Positions 43,018 through 51,920 of a stretch of 64,000 nucleotides of DNA are shown here, piece after piece. A program made the position numbers and the translations under genes. Source of the DNA: JACOMS01 sp964352785 (GTDB taxonomy: Bacteria > Pseudomonadota > Alphaproteobacteria > Caulobacterales > Maricaulaceae); assembly GCA_964352785.1 (NCBI GenBank), contig CAYGTI010000009.1, positions 46,802 through 110,801 of the forward strand, in the 5' to 3' direction. Positions within the stretch are counted from its first letter, which is position 1; each line of letters begins with the position of its first letter. The notes beneath the pieces were generated by a model. That model had not been told where the DNA came from. It was given only the letters and a program-made list of their open reading frames with translations, and did not search any database.

Positions 43018-44940
43018 TTATTGCGCTAAATCCGGCGAATACCAAATCGGCGAACTGTAAGCGCGTTCTTGGGCGATGGGGTTCATATCTTGGGTGATTG
43101 TGATGCCTTCTTTGACGGCGTCGTAGACGATCCAGCGCGGCGTCGGGATTTCGAGGACGCGCACATAGTAAAATGCGCGCGCAGTAGGATCAAACTCCGG
43201 ATCTTGCCATAAAGCCGTTAGCGCGCCTGTGTCGATTGTGTTTGTGTAACTCGCAGTCGCTAGATCAACAGTGTTACCCACGGAGGGTAATTTGCCATCA
43301 ACGGGCTCGCGTATTTGCTTATCGCTCCAGTCAATGTCATAGACTTTTTCGTTTAATTGCTGGTCATCGCCATACCAGCCTTTGACAATTTGCATCCGGT
43401 CCAGATTAGCGCCTTCAGCGTCCTTGAGGGCGGAGACAATGAAGGTCGGCGCTTGGCCCGCGGCGGCTGTCAATTGACCTCCCATGGGCACGCCTTTAGC
43501 GTATGCGGCTGGCACCCAGTCATGGGTGAGGTCAGCTTGTGAGTAATCCCATCCGCCAAAAAACCGCACAGTCATACGCGGGCCTGTTGTGGCGTAGACT
43601 TCGCGCCGCATAAAGGCATCAAATATGGCGGCGCGGGTATTGGAGGTTGCCCATGCGGCTGCGTAGCCGCCCGCCAGATAATTCCAATTAAACCGCCCCC
43701 CGCGTGTCCCTAAATTCATCTGTTTCGTAATACGGTCAATGCCTTGCTCGGGCTCATTTCCCGTATGTTTGCCAAAGAATTGATCTTCGTCGCCCGTCGC
43801 AAGGCCCGTGTGCGAGTCGGTTGAGCCTATTAGGCCAAATTTATAGGGATTTACACCCGTGCGGGCTTCGATGCTTAGGCCGCGTTTTAAAGCTTCGCGT
43901 ACATATTCACCCGCAAGCATTTCTTGCTTTTTTTGGATCGACATGTCCAAATTGCCGTTATCCCATCCAGTGTTTCCAAATCCGGCGAGTTCATCATTAG
44001 GCGACAGAAACGGGTGGGACTCGCTATCACCTTTAATTTGCGTGATCTCGACGACGGGCTCATGTTTAAGACGCCGCCTTGCATATTCAGCGGACATAGG
44101 CCCGCCATTTGGATCGGTGAGCTCGAACATGAACCCGTTGGAGACATTGCTGTTATGGGGAATGGCTAGAATCTGCCCACCTGTTTTTTCGCTATAGGTT
44201 TCCATCCAGTTCCAGAGGCCTTCGGGGTTGGTATTGGTCTGAGCTGTAAACGGTAAAAGCTGTTTGCCTAGCTCCGGCCCGTCCCGGTACATGACAACGC
44301 GGTGCAGATTGTTACCATCTGGCTGCGATGTATATTCAAAGCCTAAAAAAGTCGTGAAATTACCGGGATCATTGAACCGTTCGACAGTGCGAATAGAGCG
44401 CTTCCATATGGAGTCTTGGCGTTTGCGCTGTTGATCCGGATCCGCCAAATTTTTCGCCGCCTCCGGGTCACGGCCCAAATCTATCATTTCGGCGGTGGCT
44501 TGTTGGGAGGCTTCTGGTCCGGCCCTGAACATATCATGCCAGCGTTTGAGCGTGTCATTCGGCAGTAAAAACTTGGGTGTATCATGTAGCATCCGGCTAA
44601 AGCCAAGGCCGTCGCTATGGTCGGCGATCACAAGAAAATCGAGCGGACGGGAGAGCTGCGCTTTAACCCCGAGTGTTGAGGTGACTTCTTCGCCGCGGGC
44701 AAATCGAAGCGAGTCTTCGGGCCCAAGGCGCACCCCAAAGCCGAACGCATCAGGCGAGTTTGAGGTATGTAAATGGGTGTCGCCCCAATAAACCCGATCT
44801 GGATAAGCGGCCTAGGTGATGTCCTTATCTGATTTAGAAACGGCTTGGGTGATAGCGTCTTGCGCTGGGTCGGAATGCCATGCGAGCAAAGCGGCGGGCA
44901 GTACGATCACTGCGCCAAGTATATACCATCTCTTTTTCAT
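43018..44940 (-). pseudogene. DUF3604-domain protein interrupted by an in-frame amber codon
   Basis: On the minus strand the gene should start at the ATG at 44940, with GAGAG upstream and a signal anchor (MKKRWYILGAVIVLPAALL). Codon 43 (44814-44812) is TAG. The same frame continues past it as AAYPDRVYWGDTHLHTS, the expected start of the DUF3604 metal-binding core, through about 590 more codons. The largest frame begins at a GTG at 44733 and would lose the HxH motif, so it is unlikely to be functional. DUF3604 proteins are PHP-like, probably periplasmic metal hydrolases. This is either a real nonsense mutation, a readthrough, or a sequencing error. Confidence 0.8.
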
Positions 44941-44996
44941 TTAACTCTCTCAAACACAGTCTAAATTAGGCGCCATGGTCTTTGCCGAAAGGGTCT

Positions 44997-45962
44997 CTAA
45001 TCTTGAGCTTTCGTGATTTTCGTGATCGTGTTTTGCGTTCTGGTATCGTAATAAATAATGACGTTGCGTCCGTCCCCTGCCATCATCTCATCGGTTACAT
45101 ATTCCGTAAAATAGATACGATTATTCTCAGCGTCTTCGAGATAAAAGGAGCCCGGTAGATCGCCCATCGTCACCTGCGCGCCGCCCATGATTCCGCGCAC
45201 TGTTTTTAAGTCTTTAAGATATTGCCGGTCTGTGGTTCCCATCAAAAAGCCGCTCTCGATTTCCATTTCATAGACATTTTTCTCAAGTGTACTTGTATAG
45301 TCTATGGAAACGTATTGGCCCTCGAGCGCCGTTAGTTCGCCGGGCGATAGGGATAAAGCCTCGATATTGATCGTAAATGGTATCACCATATTGCGTTCTG
45401 GAAACTCCATATTGGCAGAGAACATGGGGTAAGCCCCGTCCTCTATGTCAGAAATAATACCAAACTCCGTTAGGGTTTCGTCGCTGTCAGTCTCTAATGT
45501 TAAATCAAAGTTTACGTCATGAGCGTTGCGATCTTGAGTATAAATATTTACGCCGTTGCTATTATACACTGTGTAGCGAGTTGGCATCTCTAGTCTTGCC
45601 GTGAACAGGCTATCTTTGTCTTGCCATTCATTTTGGGCTGTTTTCATGAGTATGGTGGATGTTCCGTTAGTACTAAAGAGCTCAAGCCGCTCACCGTCTG
45701 GGTCCGGAATGATATATGTTGTGGATGAAGACTCCGCATTTTGCATATCCATCAAGGCTACGCCGTCTTCAAACAAGCGGACGCAATCACCTAAGACTTG
45801 CGACCATTGATAACCTGCTGAGCTAATACAGTTATATGCGTCGCGGTCAGAGCCAGGCAGAGGCAAGGTTTCAGGATCGAAATCCTGCGTCGCGTCTTTG
45901 GGACCGCACGCGGCAATAACGGCGGCTAAACAGGCGATTGCCACGAAAGTCTTTTTAGTCAT
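44997..45962 (-). CDS. lipoprotein of unknown function
   Basis: Starts at the ATG at 45962 behind AAAAGGGG. Residues 1-20 form a lipoprotein signal with lipobox IAAC. The protein has 321 residues. After the lipid anchor comes an acidic linker, then CISSAGYQWSQVLGDCVRLF, a two-Cys module seen in other exported lipoproteins, then a long beta-rich domain with no motif I recognise. It lies 56 nt upstream of the broken DUF3604 gene on the same strand and may be cotranscribed with it. Confidence 0.65.
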   Translation of the reverse strand: MTKKTFVAIACLAAVIAACGPKDATQDFDPETLPLPGSDRDAYNCISSAGYQWSQVLGDCVRLFEDGVALMDMQNAESSSTTYIIPDPDGERLELFSTNGTSTILMKTAQNEWQDKDSLFTARLEMPTRYTVYNSNGVNIYTQDRNAHDVNFDLTLETDSDETLTEFGIISDIEDGAYPMFSANMEFPERNMVIPFTINIEALSLSPGELTALEGQYVSIDYTSTLEKNVYEMEIESGFLMGTTDRQYLKDLKTVRGIMGGAQVTMGDLPGSFYLEDAENNRIYFTEYVTDEMMAGDGRNVIIYYDTRTQNTITKITKAQD

Positions 45963-46067
45963 TAATATCCCCTTTTTTGGGCCATCCAATTTTATCGGCC
46001 TTTTGTGATTTAGGCGCAGCCAGAAGGTAGTTTCGGCGCGATCATTCTTTTATCAAACCTTGCCGCA

Positions 46068-46718
46068 TCAAACCTGATTGCGAGGCGGGCGTATGAATAA
46101 CAAATAAAGTTCAAACACAATCATCATCGAAAAATAGATGATACCCATAATCAGAGGAAGGTGCGGCTGCTCTGTTAAAACACCTCCGACCTGCAATGTT
46201 TCAAAATATCCGTTCGTTTCCAGAAACGCTTTCGTTAAACCCTTCATAGGCAAGGCCTCTTCTCCGAAGGCTATGATAGCAACAGCGAATAGGTAGATTA
46301 GAAATGCGGCGATTGAAATTTTTATTGCCCGTGATTTTTGCGCCGGGCTACGGCTCGTAAAGAGGAACCGTAGACGTGTTATGACCAAGCCTAAATAGAG
46401 ATATAAGATGAGATTATTTTCAGCGCCTGTGTTCAGCATCAAAGCAGTTGCGCCGTAAACGGGCAGCAAGAACAAGATCGACGTTTTGCGCGGCATGAAG
46501 TTTATAAATAAAGCGGAATGCACCAGCAGAAACTCAAAGCCCATTAGCAATGCCAATGTTTGGAGGCGAGGGAAATCACCGGGAGATGGATGCGCCCATA
46601 AAGACCACATTTCCCAATTGAGCGCGCCGTAAATCAAAACTCCGAGCAGCGCCGCCGCCATAGTTTGCCCGTTTGCGCGCGAGCGATCCGGTTCTATGGT
46701 GTGCGCTTTGTGGTTCAT
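46068..46718 (-). CDS. integral membrane protein of unknown function
   Basis: A 216-residue protein with about six hydrophobic segments (roughly residues 20-40, 55-75, 80-100, 105-120, 130-152, 185-205) and no signal peptide. The loops are short and basic, the last 6 residues (RPPRNQV) are charged. I see no transporter or enzyme motif. It stands alone, upstream of the lipoprotein on the same strand and divergent from parC. Confidence 0.6.
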   Translation of the reverse strand: MNHKAHTIEPDRSRANGQTMAAALLGVLIYGALNWEMWSLWAHPSPGDFPRLQTLALLMGFEFLLVHSALFINFMPRKTSILFLLPVYGATALMLNTGAENNLILYLYLGLVITRLRFLFTSRSPAQKSRAIKISIAAFLIYLFAVAIIAFGEEALPMKGLTKAFLETNGYFETLQVGGVLTEQPHLPLIMGIIYFSMMIVFELYLLFIRPPRNQV

Positions 46719-46882
46719 CGCCTAGCTCCCCTCCAGATACGACACGCCAACATTAGGACTTAAGCTGTGTGCCGTGCAAGCCTTATTCTGGGAGGCGTCA
46801 TCAGCATAAAACGTCTCCGCATTTTTCCATTTTGGTAGGCACAAAGTGTTATAGTCGTCCGAATCAATAGGCTGAGAGAAAT

Positions 46883-49144
46883 ATGTCAGACACGACAACC
46901 ATAGATGACAGTGCTGCTGAGGATAAGGGCGTGATAGAAGAGCATATTGATGATGCGCTCTCGTCTCGCTATCTGGCTTACGCGCTCTCGACGATTACGC
47001 AGCGCGCTTTGCCGGATGTGAGGGACGGTCTTAAACCTGTTCACCGCCGTATTTTATACGCCATGCGGCAGCTTAAGCTAAACCCAGAGAACGCGCACAA
47101 GAAATGCGCGCGCATCGTTGGCGATGTTATGGGACAATATCACCCGCATGGTGATGCCTCTATTTATGATGCGCTGGTTAAGCTCTCGCAGAGCTTTTCG
47201 GCGCGTTACCCCTTGGTCGATGGACAGGGTAATTTCGGTAATATTGACGGGGATAGCGCCGCCGCGATGCGCTATACCGAGGCGAAAATGACGGCGGCCG
47301 GTGTCGCGCTTCTGGCGGGCATTGATGAAGACGCTGTTGATTTCATCCCGACTTATAACGAAGAAGATCAAGAGCCGCAGGTGTTACCCGCAGGGTTTCC
47401 GAACTTGCTTGCGAACGGCTCAACGGGGATCGCAGTGGGCATGGCGACCTCTATCCCGCCTCATAACGCCGCTGAGATTTGTGAGGCTGCTTTGCACCTG
47501 ATCAAAACACCTAACGCGCGCATTGAGACTTTAATGCAGTATGTGAAAGGGCCGGACTTTCCAACGGGCGGTATTATTATTGAGCCCAAAGATTCAATGC
47601 TGGAGGCTTACAAGACAGGGAAGGGCGGCTTTAAAGTCCGCGCGCGCTGGACGACCGAAGATACCGGGCGCGGTCAGTATCAGATCATCGTCACAGAAAT
47701 CCCTTATCAGGTTCAAAAATCACGCCTTATTGAAAAATTGGCTGAGTTGATTGAAACAAAGAAAGTCCCATGGCTGGCGGATGTGCGCGACGAGTCCGCT
47801 GAAGATATTCGCATTGTATTGGAGCCAAAGAGCAAAAATATCGAAGCTGACTTGCTGATGGAGAGCCTATTTAAGCTCTCCGGGCTTGAGAACCGCGTCT
47901 CGCTTAACTTGAATGTGCTGGACGCGACGCGCACGCCGCGCGTGATGGACCTTCGCGAAGTTATTCAGGCTTGGCTGGATCACCGCCGTGAGGTCTTACA
48001 GCGCCGCTCTCGTCAGCGCCTCGGTAAAATTGATGATCGGCTTGAAGTTCTCGCGGGTTATATGATCGCGTTTTTGAATATTGACGAAGTTATCAGGATT
48101 ATCCGGTTCCATGATGAGCCTAAAAAAGACCTTATCGCGACCTTTAAACTGACCGAGCGCCAAGCTGACGCGATCTTGAATATGCGTCTGCGCGCGCTGA
48201 ATAAACTACAAGAGATTGAGATTAAATCAGAGCATGATTTGCTCTCTGCGGAAAAGGCTGAAATCGAAGCTTTGCTGGCGTCGGACACAAAGCAGTGGGC
48301 GGCGATCACAGAGGAAATCCGCGCTATACGCGATGTTTACGGCGCGAAAACAGACATTGGTAAGCGCCGCTCCAGCTTTTCTGATGAACCCGATATCGAG
48401 ATTGATTTAGCCACTGCTTTTATCACTAAGGAACCTACAACGATTGTTCTGTCGGAGAAGGGCTGGATACGCGCGATGAAGGGTAAAGTTGATGATATTT
48501 CAACGATAAAATTCAAAGAAGGGGATGGCCCAGCCTTTGTCGTGCCTGCCGAGACGACGGATAAAGTCATCTTGTTTGGCTCTAATGGAAAATTTTACAC
48601 GCTCTCGGCGGACAAGCTTCCGGGTGGGCGCGGAAACGGCGAGCCGGTTCGCTTGATGATCGATCTTGAGGATGATCATGTGCCAGTGGGCTTATTCGTG
48701 CATGACCCAGAGCGCGAGCTTTTGGTGGCCAGCAATGAAGGCTATGGTTTCCGGGTCGCGGAGAGTGACATAATCGCCTCAACACGCGGCGGAAAGCAGG
48801 TTTTGAACGTTAAAGGAAACGCTGAAGCTGTGCGTTGCATAGAGGTGCGCGGTGACCGCGCGGCCATTATTGGCGAGAACCGCAAAATACTCGTGTTTGA
48901 ACTGGATCAACTGCCGCAAATGGGCCGGGGTAAGGGTGTCAGGCTACAAAAGTACAAAGACGGCGGCCTTGCCGATGTGACGACTTTTGCCTCCGAAGAC
49001 GGCCTGACATTCGTTGATAGCGCCGGGCGGACTAACTCCGTACCTGAGTGGAAAATACTGGAAGGTAATCGTGCTGGCGCGGGTCGTATGGCGCCGCGAG
49101 GGTTCTCACGCAAGAATGAATTTGCGCCGGATAAGCGGTTGTAA
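46883..49144 (+). CDS. parC: DNA topoisomerase IV subunit A
   Basis: Decatenates daughter chromosomes with ParE. The 753-residue protein has the winged-helix/breakage-reunion core with KPVHRRILYAM, catalytic Tyr in AAMRYTEAKM, and a C-terminal six-blade pinwheel (about 500-745) lacking the GyrA box, which is why I call it ParC. In the quinolone region GQYHPHGDASIYDALV the residue equivalent to E. coli Ser80 is Ala and Glu84 is Asp. It is divergent from a membrane-protein gene; parE is not in the window. Confidence 0.94.
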   Translation: MSDTTTIDDSAAEDKGVIEEHIDDALSSRYLAYALSTITQRALPDVRDGLKPVHRRILYAMRQLKLNPENAHKKCARIVGDVMGQYHPHGDASIYDALVKLSQSFSARYPLVDGQGNFGNIDGDSAAAMRYTEAKMTAAGVALLAGIDEDAVDFIPTYNEEDQEPQVLPAGFPNLLANGSTGIAVGMATSIPPHNAAEICEAALHLIKTPNARIETLMQYVKGPDFPTGGIIIEPKDSMLEAYKTGKGGFKVRARWTTEDTGRGQYQIIVTEIPYQVQKSRLIEKLAELIETKKVPWLADVRDESAEDIRIVLEPKSKNIEADLLMESLFKLSGLENRVSLNLNVLDATRTPRVMDLREVIQAWLDHRREVLQRRSRQRLGKIDDRLEVLAGYMIAFLNIDEVIRIIRFHDEPKKDLIATFKLTERQADAILNMRLRALNKLQEIEIKSEHDLLSAEKAEIEALLASDTKQWAAITEEIRAIRDVYGAKTDIGKRRSSFSDEPDIEIDLATAFITKEPTTIVLSEKGWIRAMKGKVDDISTIKFKEGDGPAFVVPAETTDKVILFGSNGKFYTLSADKLPGGRGNGEPVRLMIDLEDDHVPVGLFVHDPERELLVASNEGYGFRVAESDIIASTRGGKQVLNVKGNAEAVRCIEVRGDRAAIIGENRKILVFELDQLPQMGRGKGVRLQKYKDGGLADVTTFASEDGLTFVDSAGRTNSVPEWKILEGNRAGAGRMAPRGFSRKNEFAPDKRL

Positions 49145-49154
49145 ATAAATCGTT

Positions 49155-49700
49155 TTAAGCGCCTTGTGCATATTTCATAGCGGTGGGTATGAGTGATTTT
49201 GGCAGCATTGCATTTAGGCTTTCTGGATCCTTGATCATGACGTCTTTGCTGACAAAATGCGTGACAGCAAACCGGGTTTTGTTTTTTGCCGCTATACGCA
49301 GTGAACCTTGAGCTTTGACCTCATTGTTAGCGTCTGTGACGCTCACCCAGGCATAATATTTAGGAAAAGCCGCTCCGACTTGTGTTGGGTCTTTACGCAG
49401 AAGCGTAATTTCAACGGACACGTTTTGATCTAAGAGATTTGCAAAATATGCTGTCACGTCACGGGACAAGTTTAGATCAAATGTGCTGGCGGTAGGAAGA
49501 TGCCCGTCATTGTGGCTGTTTTGCAGCGTTTGCATCGGGTTAAAGTTTATGCGCCTCAAAGATTGCGCTTCAACGATACTGTTTTGGGCTTGAACATGTA
49601 TCTCTTGCGGTGTTTCGGTTTGGGAGCAGGCTACGAGCGCAAGCGCGCAAGTCACAGCAAGTAAGGCTGGGCGGAGGTTAGACGCGAGGCGGAAGAGCAT
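49155..49700 (-). CDS. lipoprotein of unknown function
   Basis: 181 residues from the ATG at 49700, with an AGGAT ribosome site. The start shares a base with the preceding stop (TAATG), so it is coupled to the small membrane protein. Signal peptide with lipobox VAC (about residues 22-24), then a beta-rich domain (MQTLQNSHNDGHLPTAS, then VTAYFANLLDQ and YYAWVSVTDANNEV). No family recognised. It converges with parC, leaving a 10-nt gap. Confidence 0.62.
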   Translation of the reverse strand: MLFRLASNLRPALLAVTCALALVACSQTETPQEIHVQAQNSIVEAQSLRRINFNPMQTLQNSHNDGHLPTASTFDLNLSRDVTAYFANLLDQNVSVEITLLRKDPTQVGAAFPKYYAWVSVTDANNEVKAQGSLRIAAKNKTRFAVTHFVSKDVMIKDPESLNAMLPKSLIPTAMKYAQGA

Positions 49701-49909
49701 TACATCCTGTTCCACATATACCCCAGAGCAATCCATTTCATCATCAGGCCGGGTTGCAGCGCGCCAAATAATCCAACCCCAAACCCAATAAGCAAAATGT
49801 GATTTACTGTAATGTCAGACGCCAGCAATGGCAGAACATAATAAGCGATGAATGCGGCGGGGACACCGAGGATAATTCCCGAAACAAATCTGAAGATCAT
49901 TCCCAACAT
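49700..49909 (-). CDS. small two-helix membrane protein
   Basis: 69 residues with two hydrophobic helices (about 5-27 and 38-60) and a short charged C-terminus. No motif recognised. Stop and next start overlap (TAATG), so the lipoprotein gene downstream is its likely partner. Such short membrane proteins are often regulatory subunits. Confidence 0.6.
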   Translation of the reverse strand: MLGMIFRFVSGIILGVPAAFIAYYVLPLLASDITVNHILLIGFGVGLFGALQPGLMMKWIALGYMWNRM

Positions 49910-50013
49910 TCTCGCAGTCTAACCTGCCCGCCTTTCGCCCGCGTAAACGGCGGCAGATAAAATAGTGATAGGCTTTACAGAGCCTTAAAGTAGGTAAGAG
50001 ACATGTGGACGCT

Positions 50014-51384
50014 TTAGGCTGCGACGTCGGTTTCTTTATGCCCTGCGCCATAGACGCAATTGCGGCCATTGGTTTTTGCGCGGTAAAGCGCCTCATCTGC
50101 GCGTTTAAACACATCACGGAGTTTCTCTCCGGGCATGACTTCGGCGACGCCTGCGCTGGTTGTAATGTTTAAGGCCTGACCCTCCACATAGACGGGGGTG
50201 CCGCCAATAAAGTCGCGGACACGGTCTGCGGCGAGTATAGCTTCGTCTTCTTTGGTGTCCGGCATGGCAATCATAAATTCTTCACCGCCGTAACGGCTAA
50301 CGATATCGACGGCGCGCATGTTGGTTACAAGCCGAGCGGCGACCTCTTTGAGGATTTCATCGCCCATATCATGACCGAGTATATCATTGACCCGTTTGAA
50401 GTGATCGATGTCGAAGACCATAATTGAAAATGCGCTGCCTTTCTCGCTCAGGGAGTCAAACAAAGGCCGGATTGAATGATCGAAATAACGTCGGTTACCC
50501 AATCCTGTCAAAGGATCGGCCACCACCATCTCAAGGTTTTCGTTGAAGTTCTCACGCAAAGCATCTGCGTAGAATTTACGGCGGAGCTGTGTGTTAACGC
50601 GGGCAATGAGTTCTTGTTTCTCAATCGGACGCATAAGGGTGTCGTTAATCCCCAGATCATAAGCGCGTACCAGCTTGGCTTCGTCCTCGGTGTCGCCGAC
50701 AACGAGGATCGGGATATCCCTGCTATCTTGATCGTAGCGCAGAGACGCGCAAATGCGGAGGCCGTCAAAAGTAGACGAGACCAGACTGATGATGATCAGA
50801 TCGATATCTGTTTTAGGGCGGTCAACCGCTTCTTTGGGGTCAGAAATAAGCGTGAATTCGTGATGTGTGCCCAGCGGTTTTGTAATTTTGTTCGCCCGAA
50901 TATCATTATCCTCGATGACAAGAATATGGCCGCGTTTTTTGTCAATTTTTTCCAGCATCGGGCGGGAGTTACCTGCTGAATGACCTGTGTGGCTGAGCAG
51001 TTGATCTGTGACCATTTTAAGGCGCAGCATGGAACGTACCCGCGCCATCAAATTAAAGTCCTCAATCGGCTTGGTGATAAAATCATCCGCGCCAGCTTCG
51101 AGGCCACGAATCCTGTCTTTGGTTTCTTCGAGCGCGGTCACCATAATGACAGGGATATGATAGGTTTTGGGGTTTTTCTTGAGGCGGCGGCAAGCTTCGA
51201 ACCCGTCAATGCCGGGCATCATAGCATCCATTAAAATCAGATCGATTTTCTCGACATCGGCAATCTCAAGCGCTTCTTCGCCGCTGGACGCCATAACCGT
51301 GTCGTAATATTCGGCGGCGAGTTTGACTTCGAGCAAGTGACGGTTGGGTGCCAGATCATCAACGACTAATATGCGGGCGCTCAT
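50014..51384 (-). CDS. pleD: PleD-type response regulator diguanylate cyclase
   Basis: Makes cyclic-di-GMP and controls the swarmer-to-stalked transition. The 456-residue protein has REC1 (ILVVDDLAPNRHLLE, phospho-Asp in LMDAMMPG at about 53), a degenerate REC2 (LIIISLVSS where the Asp would be) and GGDEF (active site RYGGEEF). The c-di-GMP inhibition motif RAVD (RxxD) lies 5 residues before the GGEEF loop, so product inhibition should work. Domain order matches Caulobacter PleD. It follows divK by 9 nt. Confidence 0.94.
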   Translation of the reverse strand: MSARILVVDDLAPNRHLLEVKLAAEYYDTVMASSGEEALEIADVEKIDLILMDAMMPGIDGFEACRRLKKNPKTYHIPVIMVTALEETKDRIRGLEAGADDFITKPIEDFNLMARVRSMLRLKMVTDQLLSHTGHSAGNSRPMLEKIDKKRGHILVIEDNDIRANKITKPLGTHHEFTLISDPKEAVDRPKTDIDLIIISLVSSTFDGLRICASLRYDQDSRDIPILVVGDTEDEAKLVRAYDLGINDTLMRPIEKQELIARVNTQLRRKFYADALRENFNENLEMVVADPLTGLGNRRYFDHSIRPLFDSLSEKGSAFSIMVFDIDHFKRVNDILGHDMGDEILKEVAARLVTNMRAVDIVSRYGGEEFMIAMPDTKEDEAILAADRVRDFIGGTPVYVEGQALNITTSAGVAEVMPGEKLRDVFKRADEALYRAKTNGRNCVYGAGHKETDVAA

Positions 51385-51393
51385 GTGCTGTTC

Positions 51394-51759
51394 CTATTTC
51401 ACATATTCACGAATGGTCGTCAGGAAAGACGAAATTGTGATCGGTTTGGAGATATAATCTGCGCAGCCGCCGTCCAGTATACGTTTTTCATCGCCGCGCA
51501 TGGCAAAGGCGGTGACGGCAATGATGGGAATGTCGGCGATATCTTCATCGTCTTTAATCCATTTTGTGACTTCGAGGCCTGACACCTCAGGAAGCTGGAT
51601 ATCCATCAAAATGAGGTCAGGGCGGAACGTTTTTGCCATACCGATAGCTTTGAGGCCTTCGCGGGCTTGGTGCACTTCGTAGCCGTGCGCGTCCAGAAGA
51701 TCAGAGAACAATTTCATGTTCAATTCATTGTCTTCAACGATGAGAATTTTCTTCGGCAT
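51394..51759 (-). CDS. divK: DivK single-domain response regulator
   Basis: Phosphorylated by the DivJ/PleC kinases to control cell-cycle kinase CckA through DivL. I start at the ATG at 51759 (MPKKILIVEDNELN), giving 121 residues, one receiver domain only. Key residues: acidic pair in VEDNELN, phospho-Asp in LILMDIQLP, Thr and Lys in AVTAFAMRGDEK and YISKPI. The divK-pleD pair is the Caulobacterales arrangement. DivK shares its intergenic region with SOS-controlled dinB. Confidence 0.95.
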   Translation of the reverse strand: MPKKILIVEDNELNMKLFSDLLDAHGYEVHQAREGLKAIGMAKTFRPDLILMDIQLPEVSGLEVTKWIKDDEDIADIPIIAVTAFAMRGDEKRILDGGCADYISKPITISSFLTTIREYVK

Positions 51760-51880
51760 GATTTGTAGCATCGGTCCCATTTCACCTATTATTGCGTTCG
51801 TTGACGCAGCAGTCTTGTTATCCCTATTTAACACGAATAACCTTAATCAAGGGTATGCAAGGCCTTTAGACTTACTTAAA

Positions 51881-51895
51881 GAACATAAAAGGAAC
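51881..51895. promoter_or_regulatory. LexA box upstream of dinB
   Basis: GAAC-ATAAAAG-GAAC exactly fits the GAAC-N7-GAAC operator, the same element as in front of lexA read on the other strand. It lies 25 nt upstream of the dinB ATG at 51921. Confidence 0.85.
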
Positions 51896-51920
51896 ATTAA
51901 CAAGTTTTGACCCCGTCTCT

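Noticed and set aside
43018..44733. DUF3604 gene annotated as an intact protein from the GTG at 44733
   Set aside because: This start has no ribosome site and discards the conserved YWGDTHLHTS motif that is present in frame upstream; a broken gene starting at 44940 fits better.
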